A stretch of DNA of 64,000 nucleotides from Adiantum capillus-veneris (lineage: Eukaryota; Streptophyta; Polypodiopsida; Polypodiales; Pteridaceae), in the NCBI GenBank assembly GCA_014529385.2, contig CM043962.1:122597970-122661969 (forward strand), given 5' to 3'. Under the pieces are notes generated by a model. It did not search any database, had not been told where the DNA came from, and saw only the letters and a list, made by a program, of their open reading frames with translations. Shown in pieces: positions 23,712 through 35,559 of this stretch. Position numbers and translations under genes: made by a program. Within the stretch, counting starts at the first letter, position 1. The number at the start of each line of letters is the position of its first letter.

Positions 23712-24245
23712 CAAGATGGAGAGGGGGAATGGGGGAACATGCCCTGCATAAACACAAGGGCATCTCTATAGCTCAGGGTATTCGCAACACCCCTATCCTC
23801 TTAGAAAACACCTTCAAAGAAACACTTTACACTAGCAGACCACCATCTGCTCAATTTCCACTGTTCACACACTCCACAAATCCACCACACAATGCACACC
23901 TACTACCACTGCCTCTCTCCACCCTTACACACACTCACAACCACTCAATCTCACTCTCTAACAGCACCATTAGTCCGGGGGGGTACACACATCCACACAA
24001 CCGGCACCGAGGGGAAACGTGAAAGCAGGAGAAAGAGAAGGGGGAAGGGGAAACAACAGCAAGAGGGGGCAACGGTGGATTGATTGCACTTCAAAAAACA
24101 TATACACTAGTAGGCACTTCCATCACCATGGCTATTTTTAAGAAAATGTTACAAAGGGGCTAGCTTGCTAGAGAACTCCACTTTGCAGGCTTCACACGAC
24201 ACCCAAAAGGCCAGGAAAAAAGCCCTTAATCTGATCCAATTTTGA

Positions 24246-24253
24246 CTTTTATA
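24246..24253 (-). promoter_or_regulatory. TATA box of element B 5' LTR
   Basis: CCTATAAAAG on the minus strand, matching 2319-2328 in the 3' LTR. Confidence 0.5.
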
Positions 24254-24368
24254 GGGGGGCCTTTAATTTGGGAATTTACACTTTAATTGGTCCACCTGGC
24301 ACCTTGAATTGGCCTTTTTGGTAAAGGGGGCACCGCCTTGCTCTATCTGCTCTCTTTTGTACTTGGCC

Positions 24369-24394
24369 GGGGGGGGGGGGGGGGGGGGGGGGGG
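24369..24394 (+). repeat. poly-G tract (26 G)
   Basis: A homopolymer inside the B 5' LTR; the 3' LTR has only nine G at the same place. Confidence 0.9.
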
Positions 24395-24503
24395 CATTAG
24401 CGATATCGCTATTGCCCCTTGGATTTTTTCATTTTTTATTTTTTATCTTTCATTTTTTACCCCTTTGTGGGCTTAACCTTACACTGCTCTATTGGCTTGA
24501 CTT

Positions 24504-24505
<2 letters not shown>

Positions 24506-24584
<79 letters not shown>
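24506..24584 (+). repeat. (TC)n microsatellite
   Basis: About 39 TC units in the B 5' LTR. The corresponding site in the 3' LTR (~2570-2585) has about seven. Confidence 0.95.
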
Positions 24585-24589
<5 letters not shown>

Positions 24590-25466
24590 ACTCCTCCTTT
24601 GCCCCCTTTTGGCCTTGGCCTTCATTTTTTCCCTTTCATTTGGCTTGGCTTCAACCTTGCCCTTACCTTTGGTTTGTCCTTTGCTTTGCCCGGAGGGCCC
24701 TTGAAGTGGGCGGGCTCTCTTTCTTCTTTCCTCTATGCTCCTTGTCCGCTGCGGGAACCCCTCCCTTTGCAGCTAACCCCTCGGCCAAAGTGGCCCTTGC
24801 TTCACCTCTGTGGGACGAACCTCTTTCATGAGGGGGGGAGGCAATAGCGAGGTTGCTATTTCCCTCCCTCTCTTTCTCAAAATTTTGGGGCCCCAAGGGC
24901 CGTGGGATTCCACCCTTAACCGGGTCTGCCACATCATCAATTGAGCCACCTTGGCGAGAACCACCGTGCTTTCTCCTCTCTCGTGCAGGCGTGCCACCTG
25001 CGCCGCCCCGCAACTGGCCAAAACCGCCTCTGTCTCTTCCCTGACGGGCTGCGCGGTACACGCCACAGCGCCCATTGGGCGACAGCCATCACCATGAGGT
25101 CACTCAAGCTTTGTCCACGCTTGTGATGCCAATGGTAAGGCACGCTCTAGCTCAAATACCCCTTGCTCGCGTAGTCCAAATCCCCATGTGGGATTTTGCC
25201 TCTGCCATGTGGCGGCTGCCAGTCAGAGGGCCTCTTAAGCCCACAAGAAAATCCTCATCTAAAGCTTCATTTTTTTTTTTTTTTGAACCTGTTTGACTCA
25301 CCCGGTGCTTAAGGGCCCCATGGTTACCTGGTAAAGATCCACCAAAATCCCACATTCTAGACTTCAAGTGTACATACCGGCTCCACAAACCGACTTTGCC
25401 GTGGCCTTGAACGGGGCATCCCAAATTGGAAAAAAAACATCTGGCCTTTCACATTCGCCCCAAGCT

Positions 25467-26260
25467 TGTATAAGCATTTACAATTATTGTATGCATACTC
25501 TACAAGGGGTAAATACTTTTCCCATTGTGAGCATTGATCTACTTCTGTAACATAAGTCTTCTGAGTAGATCAAGTATTATAAGATTGGCTATCTCACTTT
25601 GGCCATCCGTTTTTGGGTGATAGGCCGAAGAGAAATTCAATCTTGTACCTATATTTTCAAAGAGACCTTTCTAGAAATTACTAGTCATTCTAAGATCTCT
25701 ATCTGACATGATGGATGTTGGCAATCCATGGTGTTTGAAAATCTGAGATATGAAGAGATTTGCCATTTGGTGTGCCTTAATAGTCTTTTTGATAGGAATA
25801 AAGTGTGCTTGCTTGCTAAACTTGTCGACTATTATCCATATTCCCATGGATAGACTTGGGTAATTCAAAGATAAAATCCATGGATATACTCTCCCATGGT
25901 GAGTTAAGGATTGGAAATGGCTAGATGGAAATGGCTGGAGTAATCGAGGTTGCTTCCCTCTATCATACTTAAGTCTTTTGGCATACTACACATTTTGAAA
26001 CATACTCTTGTGTGTCCACCTTCATGCCTCTATGCCTTGCATAGGGAGGAGCATGGGATTCATACATGAATTTCTCCCACAAAGGGAGTGGGTGACACAT
26101 AGCCTATTGCCATGGAGAAGATAACCATCCCGCAAGGTGAATGGTTCTTCTTTTTTTCCCAATGCAAGGGATGAAATTATGTCTTTAAAGTCAAGGTTGG
26201 TAGCATACTCATATATCATAGAAGATAGATCATTGTGAGTTTCTATATACACCACATTAA
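25467..26260 (-). pseudogene. Element C integrase (partial)
   Basis: The zinc region (DGYLLHGNRLCV, ~26120) and catalytic core are readable: FSKQAHFIP (D region near 25830), IMSDRDLRMTSNF (~25690), and AYHPKTDGQSEIA (~25600), which carries the third catalytic residue E. Frames change at ~25670 and ~26000. Beyond ~25470 the coding is lost at the junction with B. Confidence 0.8.
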
Positions 26261-26333
26261 CTCTTGGTCATCGTGAAAGTGCATTGGTCACTTGTTTGTA
26301 CTTACCAGCAATGTGAGTAGTATGAAAATAAAG

Positions 26334-26704
26334 TTACAAAAGAAACTTTGGATAACTCATTTGTTTGTTGGAAATCTTGGTTTGCGTCATGAAGTACTTG
26401 AGACTTTGGTGATTTGTTCGCAAAATAATCGGAGTCCCCACAATAGATAGTGCTTCCATGTGTTTAGGGCATGTAGAACAATTAAAAGCTCTTTTTCGTA
26501 TATGCCCAAGACTCATTCATTGGCATTGAGACTTTGGCTCTCATATGCTATGGCATGCCCTTCTTGAAGCAAGACTTCTCCAAGGCAATCACCACAAGCA
26601 TCACATTGGACCTCAAATGGATTTGAGAGATCCGGAAGCATAAGGACTGGTTGGGAGGTAGGCTTCTCTTTGAGCTTGTCAAAATCACTTTTCTCTTTAG
26701 CAGT
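26334..26704 (-). pseudogene. Element C RNase H
   Basis: A degenerate reading contains the QSLKYFMTQ block near 26400 and the preceding RT-RNase H connection near 26600 (the SNPFEVQCDAC region). It lies between RT and integrase. Many frame breaks. Confidence 0.65.
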
Positions 26705-27500
26705 TCATAAGTACTTAATGTTATTCTTTGTTAAGTCATGCAATGGTCCCGCTATTTGAGAGAATTTTTCTATGAAGCATCTACAGTATGCACACATACT
26801 AATAAAGCTTCTTAGCTCATGTAGATTCCTTAGATTAGACCATGATTGTATTATCCCAACTTTGATGGATCCATACAAATACCATCTTGAGAGATAATAT
26901 GACCTAGGTATTGAATCTCTTGAAGAAAAAAAAAACCATCTTGAGAGATAATATGACCTAGGTATTGAACCTCTTGAAGGAAAAAAATCACTTTTCTTTT
27001 GATTGATAAAAATCTTGTACTCCCTCAAAGCTTGAAAAATCACTTGGAGATGTTGCTTGTGCTCCTCCAAAGACTTGGAGTAGATGATGCTATCATCAAA
27101 GAGAACTCCAATGAATTTTCAGTAGGGTCTAAATATTTTCTCCATCAAATGATTGAATGTGGCCGGTGCATTAGTCAAGCCAAAAGGCATGACTAGATAT
27201 TCATAAAGACCAAACATTGTACAAAACGTGGTCTTTACAATATCTTCATTCAATATCCTTATTTGATGATAGCCACTTTTAAGGTCAATTCTATTGAAGT
27301 AGGTTGAATCTTGTAGCTTATCATATAGAGCTTCTACCCGTGGTATGGGAAATCTGTTTTTGATAGTGATATGGTTTAGAGCTCGATAGTCCACACACAT
27401 GCAGTATGTACCGTCTTTCTTTTGCACAAAAAGGATTGGAGAACAAAAGGGAGAGGAGTTGGGCCTCACCATCCCTTTGTCTACCAATTCCTACTTGCAT
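26705..27500 (-). pseudogene. Element C reverse transcriptase
   Basis: [53 protein letters not shown] and an active site region LFDDSIIYSKSLEEH are all visible. This is the standard plant chromovirus-type RT block order. The thumb is disrupted by a 54-base tandem duplication at 26881-26988 and a frame change near 27100. Confidence 0.85.
26881..26988 (-). repeat. 54-base tandem duplication in element C RT
   Basis: Units 26881-26934 and 26935-26988 share ACCATCTTGAGAGATAATAT and the following CCTAGGTATTGAA. In translation SRDSIPRSYYLSRW appears twice. The size is a multiple of three, so the frame is kept but 18 residues are repeated. Confidence 0.9.
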
Positions 27501-27562
27501 CATGATCTCCTCTTGTTGAGCTTGGGAAAATCGATAAGGAGACTTGTTAGGCGGTGAGCTTC

Positions 27563-28200
27563 CTAGTAGGAGCTAAATTTGATGGTCATCATCCCCTCGT
27601 TTTGGAGGTAAGTCCATAGGGATATCATCAATGAACACACCTGGAATCCATTTAGAAAATTAGACAAGTCTAGGTCTTCTTGATTCCTAACACTTTGCTT
27701 TGTTAAAACATTAGCATCATTTAGAGACTCTTTGGCAAAAATCATGTACGCAAAAACTGAGCTTTTCATTGACTTACCAAAAGCAGGTGAATTTACAAGT
27801 GCAATAGTACGACCAGACTCATTAGCATCTATATACATGCTCTTTTCCCTATAGGTGAAGTAGATTCTCCTTTTAGGGAACTTCATGTTGGCAGCCATGC
27901 GGTTGAACAATGGTACCCCTAGGAAAACATCCTCATGTTGGAGAAGAGAGATGAAAAAGTCTTCTTTGTCAACGTAGATTTGGACATGAAGCCTCAACTT
28001 CCCAATCAAGGGAGTAATGGAGGCTTGTTGTCCCTTGAAATCTCCATAGATAATTACCGTATCTTGCATCTCAAAATCTTGAATGCCCAACTTAGTGGCC
28101 AACTCTATTGATATGAAGTTGTGAGTAGAGCCAGGGTCAAACAAGATGAAGGCATCATGGTCCCTTACCTTTCCCCAAGCATAGGAGAGAGGTGATCCTT
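27563..28200 (-). pseudogene. Element C protease
   Basis: The core is FDPGSTHNFISIELATKLGI, with the DxGS active site, followed by LGVPLFNRMAANMKF (end of the retropepsin fold; element D reads LGTPWFDRMAANMKF). It matches element D closely and has substitutions at the LGTPWF motif. Confidence 0.8.
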
Positions 28201-28249
28201 TGCAATGAGCATCCTATTTTAGAGCTTCAATCGTGGAAGCTCTAGGAGT

Positions 28250-29564
28250 CTCATTGCGAACATTTCTCTTGGGGTAAGAGCGATAGCCATGTCCTTGCTC
28301 CCCAGAATTCAAAAATTTGTGGTCCTTACAAAAAGCTTCAAGATCTTCAGGAGAGAGCTTATTTTTACCTTTGTAAACTCCCTTCTCATTGGACCGATTG
28401 TTGTTGGAATTGCCTTGGGAAGAATTTTGGACGTTCTTTTTCCCATTTTGGCTTAGTATTCCTTTTAGCCCCTTGTTGGAAATTGATGCAAAAAGAAACC
28501 ATAATGTGGTAGATTACTTTGTTAATAGAACCAGGCCGTTGGGAGTTAACGTACGCGGCCATCTCTTCAGGTAATCCTATACAGAATTGTTGCTTTTTCT
28601 TGGTGAAGTCTATTTTTTGAAAGACAATAGCCTTGAGATGTAAATACCAAAACTTGTCCACATATTTTTGGATACACTCATGGGAAAGAAGCTTCAAAGT
28701 CCGCCATTCAGTAAGCACTCTGTCCTTTGTATTTCTTGCAAGACATTGCTTCATGATGGAAACTCGTAGAGTTTTCCATGTCCTTGGGGCTTTGCTGTTG
28801 CCAAGAAGGCTAGCCCACCATTGACGAGCAGATTTTTGGAAGTGCATAGCTACATGGCATATCTTGGAGGACTCTATGAAGTCCTCATCTCCAAAGGCCA
28901 CATCAAACCGCTAGATTAAGGCCAATACTTTGTCGGTGGCACCAAAGGTGCCGTCATAGGTGAGAAAATAGATACTTTTTCCTCCCTCTTTGAACTTCTT
29001 GAGCTTTTGGGACCTTCACCATGCAGGGTAAGATTTTCAATTTCCTCTCCTCTTGTATTCTCTAAGAGAATAGCTATTGCTTTCATCAAGAGAGACGGAA
29101 GGTAAAGAAGAAGGAGAAGAGGGTGACCTCTTTCTTGCCCTTTTATTCGTTTGTTTCCTCTCTTCCCTTTTGGAGTGACAAGGAGAAGGAATGTAGGTTG
29201 ACCGTTTCCTCTTGAGAGGAGTTGGCGGCCGTCTAGACTACTGTCTTCGTGGATCCACATCTTCAAAGGAACTTAGCGATTCGCTTCTTTCTCGTTCTTT
29301 GTATTCCTCCTCTCTTAAGTGAGAAACTCTTGTTTTAGGAGTGTCATCAAGAGACCTCCTAAGCTCTCTCTCCTTTCAGGGAGGAAGGGAAATCCCATAA
29401 GCACTCAGTTGTTGGGTAGCTTTGGCTTGCAAAGCAGGGTTGCCCATAGCTTGCTGCAATGTAGTAATAAGGTAATTAACAAACATGGGGGCATCATCAT
29501 TAGCACATTCATGTGAAAAATCAAAGTCATCAATCACTCTACTCTCTTTGTTATTGTCATCCAT
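28250..29564 (-). pseudogene. Element C gag
   Basis: Starts at ATG 29564 (MDDNNKESRVIDDFDF). It continues through an Arg/Ser-rich part in shifted frames (29266-28916) to a capsid-type region (ARQWWASLLGN, DKFWYLHLKAIVFQKID, GLPEEMAAYVNSQRPGS). The zinc knuckle site at ~28300 reads FLNSGEQGHGYRSY, whereas D has CFKCGEQGHGYRSC, so all three cysteines are gone. It has several frameshifts. Confidence 0.8.
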
Positions 29565-29951
29565 GCTAATTAAACTTATGTATAGAATTACTTTGTGCTT
29601 TGGTACCCTCAAAAACCTTAGTCGCTACTCTTCTTTACCTTTTAAATTAGTTCTCAACCAGCCACCCTTGTGGTTTATGATTGCAAAGACTAATGGAGAG
29701 GGTCTAACATTGCTCGGTTGATTATGGTTCTTGTTGAGCTTGCTCGTAGTTCAATAATGGTTGAGCCAAAGGAAAGCCCCGAGAGACTCCATTATTAAGA
29801 CCATAGTTCCCAACGGTGTACCTCAAACTAAGTCCTTCTCAACCAAGATAATAGATCCCTATCCCACTTACCCTATTGCAATGAACAAGGTCCAAACTTT
29901 CATGGACAACTTAAGGACCTCTCTTCTTAAGGAAGAAAAGAGAAACCAATA

Positions 29952-29963
29952 GCTCTGATAAAA
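29952..29963 (-). other. Element C primer-binding site, degenerate
   Basis: The minus strand reads TTTTATCAGAGC at the position where element D has TGGTATCAGAGC (initiator tRNA-Met). The 5' bases that must pair with CCA are mutated. Confidence 0.7.
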
Positions 29964-30772
29964 TGGTAATGGAAATGGAATATGCACTTTGAGAATAGAA
30001 AAATTAAGAGAATTAGAGTGAGCATTATTATGAGACTACTTTGAGAACATAGAGGGTAAACTTAATTAGTGGTAGCAACAGAACCATTATACTTAATTAA
30101 CTTGGTATGAACAATACTTTTTCAAGAGAGAGACTTCGAGAAAATGACAACAGTTGAGGACCGGATTTATGTGGATCCGGTCCCCCCTCCAATATGATTT
30201 TGTATTATAGATTCTCCGTAGTTAACTTGGCATGAACAATACTTTTGCAAGAGAGAGAGTTCAGAGAACATGACAACACTTGAGGACTGGATTCATACGG
30301 AGCAGGCCCCCCCTCCAATAGGCATTTGTATAATAGTTTCTCCCATTAAGAGAGACTTGGTACAATACAATATTGGTGTTCCTTGTGACCTAGGTGATGC
30401 GATGAAGATGGAAAGCTTCATGCATCATGAGCATAACATAATCTTTGTAAAAGCATTAACCATCCCTAGCCACAGTGCCAAGGCATCAAACACCTTCAAA
30501 GGTGGAGAGAGCTAGTGGGGAATGAGGGTAGGGAAGAGAAAGAAGAAACATTCATAGGAAAAAGAAATAGATCCTCACTTATCATCACTATTCTTGCTTA
30601 GAATAGCATAATAGCATAGTAATGAAGATGAATAAGATGTCAAGCTTAAGCATGGAAGCATGGCTCTTGGTTGGATTTGCATTCCATAGCCAAGAGTGTT
30701 GGTGTAGGCTCTCAACTTCTCAACAAGCTTGGATAAGGAGATGGAGCTCTTGCACTTTGGACTTCACACAAT

Positions 30773-30815
<43 letters not shown>

Positions 30816-31609
30816 TGGGAGAGTATAACCCCCCAAGCTAACTCCCTCCTTGATTTGGTTGAACCCCCTCTTCTAGCTCATGGTGGAAGCTCATTGGACC
30901 CCTTCAAGCCTCGAAAATCACATGCAAAGTGCATATCAAGCAAGCATGCTAGCCTTGGGACAAGTGTCCCCCTTTCCCCTTTGAGAGAGAGAACTTGATA
31001 AATGCATACACAATTACTTAAATTGACTAAATTATCATTGGACCCCTTGAGAGGCCAACCAATAGGCTTTAGGTACACCATGAGGGTAACCTAGATAGGG
31101 GCTTGACATGTGTCCCATTTGCCTCTTTGAGCAAGGGGTGTCACTTGAGCGAAGAAGGAGTTAGTCAACACACCCCCCTACTCTTGGGGCTCGCCCCCTC
31201 CTTTGTAGGCTCAAGCTTGACTTTTTGGAACACTTCAATCCTCTCTAGAACCTTAATCATGAAGCACCTCAAGTACCTAAGTCAGCAAAGCACGACAAGC
31301 ACCTCAAGCTTGGGCCGGGTTCCCACCTCAAGCACAACCCTAGCTTGCCTAAGGTCTAAGGACTTTTAACACTAAACTTTGGAGGTCTTTAATGAAGCTA
31401 ACCCTAAGGTATTTAAGCTCTATTAGGTAGCATTGCTCTTTGACAGACCATCTCTCATTTGGACCCATTTAACCTTAGCCCCGTGTTGAGATAGATCCAT
31501 AAGCACATGTCTATATTCTAACCCTTGTTTCCGTTTATTATCCCACATTAAATGATCAATTTAATATAAGAAATTAAATTGGGTTGGTTAGGTATTAGAT
31601 TTTATGACA
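29964..31609 (-). repeat. Element C 5' LTR
   Basis: Runs from TGGTAATGG to TTATGACA, the same ends as the element D LTRs, with shared internal blocks (CTTTCCCCTTTGAGAGAGAG, CCCGTGTTGAGATAGATC, GGGTTGGTTAG). It contains a GA microsatellite at 30774-30815. No second LTR is left in the window. Confidence 0.82.
30774..30815 (+). repeat. (GA)n microsatellite
   Basis: A GA run with one GACAGA interruption inside the C LTR. Confidence 0.9.
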
Positions 31610-31679
31610 AATTATCCACAACAAAATGAATCAAAATGCTAGTTCAGAGCTAGTATGAACTAATCACCCTACTAGCCGA

Positions 31680-31782
31680 GCTTTGATAACACTTGTAGGG
31701 ATCGGGTGCAAGAGCTCATGGAGGATTACACAATAAGGGGGGGGGGGGGGGGGGGGGGGGGGGGGAGAGGGGGGGGGGGAGG

Positions 31783-31837
<55 letters not shown>

Positions 31838-31850
31838 GAAAAAAGGTACA
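31680..31850 (-). mobile_element. Element G: primer site and LTR edge of an older LTR element
   Basis: GCTTTGATAACA at 31680-31691 is a two-substitution variant of GCTCTGATACCA, the complement of the initiator-tRNA-Met primer site. It is followed two bases later by TGTAGGGATCGGG, a typical LTR edge, at 31694. Element C lies 70 bases to the left, so C probably landed in the leader of G. Nothing else of G is recognised, and its LTR right end is unknown. Confidence 0.45.
31737..31837 (+). repeat. poly-G and (GA)n tract
   Basis: Around 30 G followed by broken G runs and then a ~50-base GA run, in the presumed LTR of G. Confidence 0.9.
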
Positions 31851-33299
31851 CTTGCAATACTCAATATAAATAGAAAATGTACAATAATATAGCATAGGAT
31901 AGGATATGTACATCAAAGCCTTTACTTATAAGGATGAAAAGCTATCCGGATTAGCCTTTGACTGACATAACAATATAGCATAATATATTGCCATACACGT
32001 ATTTATCCTCCACATAGGCTTTAAAGACTAAGATTTTTCTCTCACCAAAGAATCAAACTAGAATTAGGACATGCCCACCCAACATTCTAGGCGAGAAAGG
32101 GAAACCCAGTTTTGCCTTGGGAAGCATTCCATCTTGCAAAATCAGCATATAAGGAGCATTAGCTATTAGTGACGACAACTACATTGAATATAGTGAAACT
32201 CTATGTACATATTATACTAAGATGGTGCAAGATCTCTATCACCATATTTATAATAATCTCTCTATCGCTTGTGGGAATAGGAGGAAGAAAAGCCATTTCT
32301 CTCTACTTTCTTATTATATAATTCTCTTCTCTTTTCAGGGTGTACGACATCAACTTCATGATGGATTCCTCTATGTAGCTCTCATCATTGCCCTCTTTTG
32401 GCAAATGAAGAAGCCTTTCAATCACTAATAATAACTTCTTGTTCATGATAAGAATCTCTAAACTCCATAGCCATCATCTTTTTCTCTCTCTACTTTTGTT
32501 TTCATTACGTGTAGGAAAACTATACTCTTGGTCGTTGATTTTTTGTATTTATAGGCATGTATGGCCTTGCCAAAAGTGTACAAGGATGTTCCATCCTTGT
32601 TTCATTGTGTCTAGCGCACTGATATATGCATAATGTGTGTTTATGATCACATAGATGCATAAAAATCACTCTTTGCTTTCACATCACGCAGGCGATATGG
32701 ACAGTGTTTTGGCCATATCTCCTAAACCAATATGAATCAAGACAAAACGTTTGAATTAGAGATTAATCATAGCATTTAGAGAGTTTCCTCTTTCCAAGTG
32801 TTAATTGGATTTTGTAGCCAATTCTCAACCATTAATGTGTCGTGTGAAAATTCCGCTTGAGTGAAGAGTTATGGTCAAAATACAGCTTGTTGCCCATTGT
32901 ACATTCATTATTTTGGACCCCAAGTTCCATGTAGAGCCAATATATAGACTTATTGGATAGGGAAACCCACTTAGCCAAATCAAAAACTTGATTGAACATG
33001 TTGATAAATGTATTTAAATCTCTGTTACCACTTCATGAGTGCGCATTATTGATTGTTCTTTGTACAAGATTACCTATATAGGGGAGCAACCAAAGAGGAG
33101 TACCATATTGAATCATGAATTTATTGAGAGTTTCCAGTATTTTTAATGGTTTTTTCCCCCTAGATGTCCATAAACTTACGTGTGGAGTTATGGTTAGCCA
33201 ACCCAAAATGTATCGTCAGTGTTTTACATAAAGCGGCCTTCTTTTTCTGTCATGGTTGCCAGCATGAATGTGCCGTCTATGCACTTTATTTCACCCTCC

Positions 33300-33300
<1 letters not shown>

Positions 33301-33361
<61 letters not shown>

Positions 33362-33420
33362 CTCTCTCTCTATGTGTGTGTGTGTGTGTGTGTCTGTGTG
33401 TGTGTTTGTGTTTGTGTGTT
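33301..33420 (+). repeat. compound (CT)n(TG)n microsatellite
   Basis: About 60 bases of CT, a GCTCTC break, then about 45 bases of TG with CTG and TTTG interruptions. Confidence 0.95.
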
Positions 33421-33786
33421 TCTATTCCCCGATTGGAGTGTACACATATATTTACATTCCACTTCGTCATTTTCTTGAGTACGCTTTCATTCATATACAT
33501 TCAAGGCTAGCACTAATCGCTAGTTACCTTTGGATGTAATCTGACAGCTCATGGCTTAAACAACATGCTAGGTCTGGAATTGAGAACTCCTCTTTTGTGT
33601 TATTGGTTCTTGTACTTTGACGAAAATTGAAATTTTATAAAAGTGTAAAATGTATAATTCTTGCATAGACTATGAGGTAGGTGTATCTCTCAAAAGCACT
33701 AAAGCTCATATCAAATGGATCATTATCTTCATTTAAGAGAACACTTCATATAACAAAACTCATCATCGTTTGAAACTTAATGAATT

Positions 33787-33814
33787 CTCCCCCCCCCCCC
33801 CCCCCCCCCCCCCC
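33787..33814 (+). repeat. poly-C tract
   Basis: Uninterrupted run of about 28 C. Confidence 0.9.
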
Positions 33815-35559
33815 AACATAGCACTTCCTTTGGCATACTAAAAATGTTTTCATCATGAATATTCAAACTAATTCTCAAATAAATGGACGCATGCATCAAA
33901 AAACAAGAGAGGACATTTTACTCTCACCAAATTAATCATCAATTTCTCTAATAAGGGCAAACAATTTATCATGATTTGAACATAGGGATAGAATTTACCC
34001 AATCCACATAGTACTTCTTTTGAAGACCTATAAATATGCCTATAAAATAGTGTTACTTCATTGAGAGGAATCTCTTGTACATTGTTTTCCGTAAGTTTTT
34101 CATTCAAATCTTGTACTTTTCACATAGCACCTATGGCTTGAAGGATTTGTAAAGAAAAATAAGCATTGTAAATTCCAATCTATCTAGATTGTGATTTATT
34201 AAATCTATATGTAATAGCTTCGTGTAATATCTACAAACATTTCAGTGAAGAGCTATGAAAATGGAATAAGTCTTGGACTAGTAAATTGTAGATTTGACTT
34301 GCCACTTAGACCTTGACTAAATCCTGCTTAAGATAGTCACCAAATTTTGGCAAGGAAAATTTGGAACCCATAGTGGCCTCTGACAATGAATATCTTCTTG
34401 TAGAAGATGCCTTGGGGGGCCTTGCTGATCGTCATCAAGATCCAAGCTGGAGGTATTGGCCCAAATAGGTGCTTGGGTGAAAAACGGCTAGTGAGGACCT
34501 CTCCCACCTGCTTAAGAGTGCTTGGTGATTAGAGGGCTGGAAGGAAATATTTGTAAATGCATCCAAAGAACTTGGAAAATAGGGTTCCTTAGGAATGATT
34601 TGTTCCTAGGATGGAAGGAGATGAAAAGCCAAGCACTCTTACTCTGTACACAAATTGTTAGATTTTGCTTCTTTCATCATATTTCGAAGGCTAGAAACCA
34701 TCATGTATTTGAAAAAGACCTTTCTATGGCTAACTTCATAGAGATTATCCAAGAAAGTAGGTAAATGATATAAGATAGAACTAGTTTGGTGGTTACTTGG
34801 GGGGTTCACTATGTGTAAAACTACCATATCACGTGCGTACAAGACATGTTTGTAAAACCCCTTATCTGTGAATTTTGTTAAGAATATAATGTACCCTTTT
34901 CTTTTAAAATTTGTACGTTTTTTTCAAATTTGAAAAAATAATGCCCTTCTGTATATATATTTCTGTAAGTTTCAATAACTTTAAATACCCTTCTATTGAA
35001 CTCACGTGATAGGTTATATTTTTATTAGGTGACCTCCCCGGGGGTGGTTATTTATTTTCATAGCGCTCAGTGCTACTACATTTGCCTGCACCTCCCTCCC
35101 TCTTCATCACCATTGATCCCCCCGCTTCCTTTTGTATCCCTCTTTTCCCATCCCTTGCACTACCCACAGCCCCCGCTCCTCCCTTCCCCTCATTGGATAT
35201 CCACACTCCACCTCCCTTGTTATTGTTGCTCCCCCTCCACCTCAATTGCTGCCAAGGCTGCATGTATTCACACATTACACATTTTGGTTCAATACACTCA
35301 CACACTTCTGAAGGTAGTCCTTCTATCTAGGGTAAGGGTGGGTGGATGCACAAAAAACTCAACTAATACCTTCACTACTTTCTTCAGAAGAATGTCTGAC
35401 AAGTTGAAATCTTTGTAGAAAAAGAAACCTGAAGGGAAATTTCTCATTGAAACTCTCATTGATTTCCAGCATTTACCTTATGATTCTCATATAATATAAT
35501 TTAACACTTACAATAATGATGCTAAGTCAATAATAGGCTATATTAAGCCCATCTAGACA

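Larger units (their letters stand above)
1796..25466 (-). mobile_element. Element B: Tat-like Ty3/gypsy retrotransposon, 5' end truncated
   Basis: The coding order on the minus strand is gag, protease, RT, RNase H, second RNase H and integrase. It is bounded by homologous non-coding repeats at 1796-4272 (3' LTR) and 23717-25466 (5' LTR). The integrase reading stops at 18732 and resumes at 4471 because element A (4472-18731) sits inside it. Without A, B is about 9.4 kb. Two RNase H domains in tandem are the known hallmark of the plant Tat lineage. Many stops and frameshifts make it non-functional. Its right end is lost: homology with the left LTR stops at 25466, where element C integrase begins. 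Confidence 0.85.
23717..25466 (-). repeat. Element B 5' LTR, truncated
   Basis: Pairs with 1796-3454, from TGGAGAGGGGG to CATTCGCCCCAAGCT. The outer ~820 bases are missing, and the next base belongs to element C integrase. TATA is at 24246-24253. Relative to the partner, a G run grew from 9 to 26 bases and a TC run from about 14 to 79 bases. Confidence 0.85.
25467..31609 (-). mobile_element. Element C: chromovirus-like Ty3/gypsy element, 3' end lost
   Basis: Reading on the minus strand from right: 5' LTR 29964-31609, degenerate initiator-tRNA-Met primer site, gag, protease, RT, RNase H and integrase, which stops abruptly at 25467 inside the catalytic core. It is a diverged relative of element D (same gag start, protease and LTR ends). 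There is no integrase C-terminus, purine tract or 3' LTR. The junction to the truncated LTR of B implies a deletion that removed the end of C and the outer edge of B together. Confidence 0.85.
31850..35555. other. no gene recognised; AT-rich DNA with microsatellites
   Basis: No domain-bearing reading on either strand. It contains CT/TG microsatellites (33301-33420), a poly-C run (33787-33814) and a C-rich patch at 35085-35235. Open frames through these are repeat artefacts. Confidence 0.6.

Noticed and set aside
33268-33540. Several plus and minus ORFs of 80-106 codons with Ser-Leu or Cys-Val repeats
   Set aside because: They are translations of the (CT)n(TG)n microsatellite, not proteins. 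The same applies to ORFs at 24412-24847, 31664-31916, 44010-44305 and 56385-56680.
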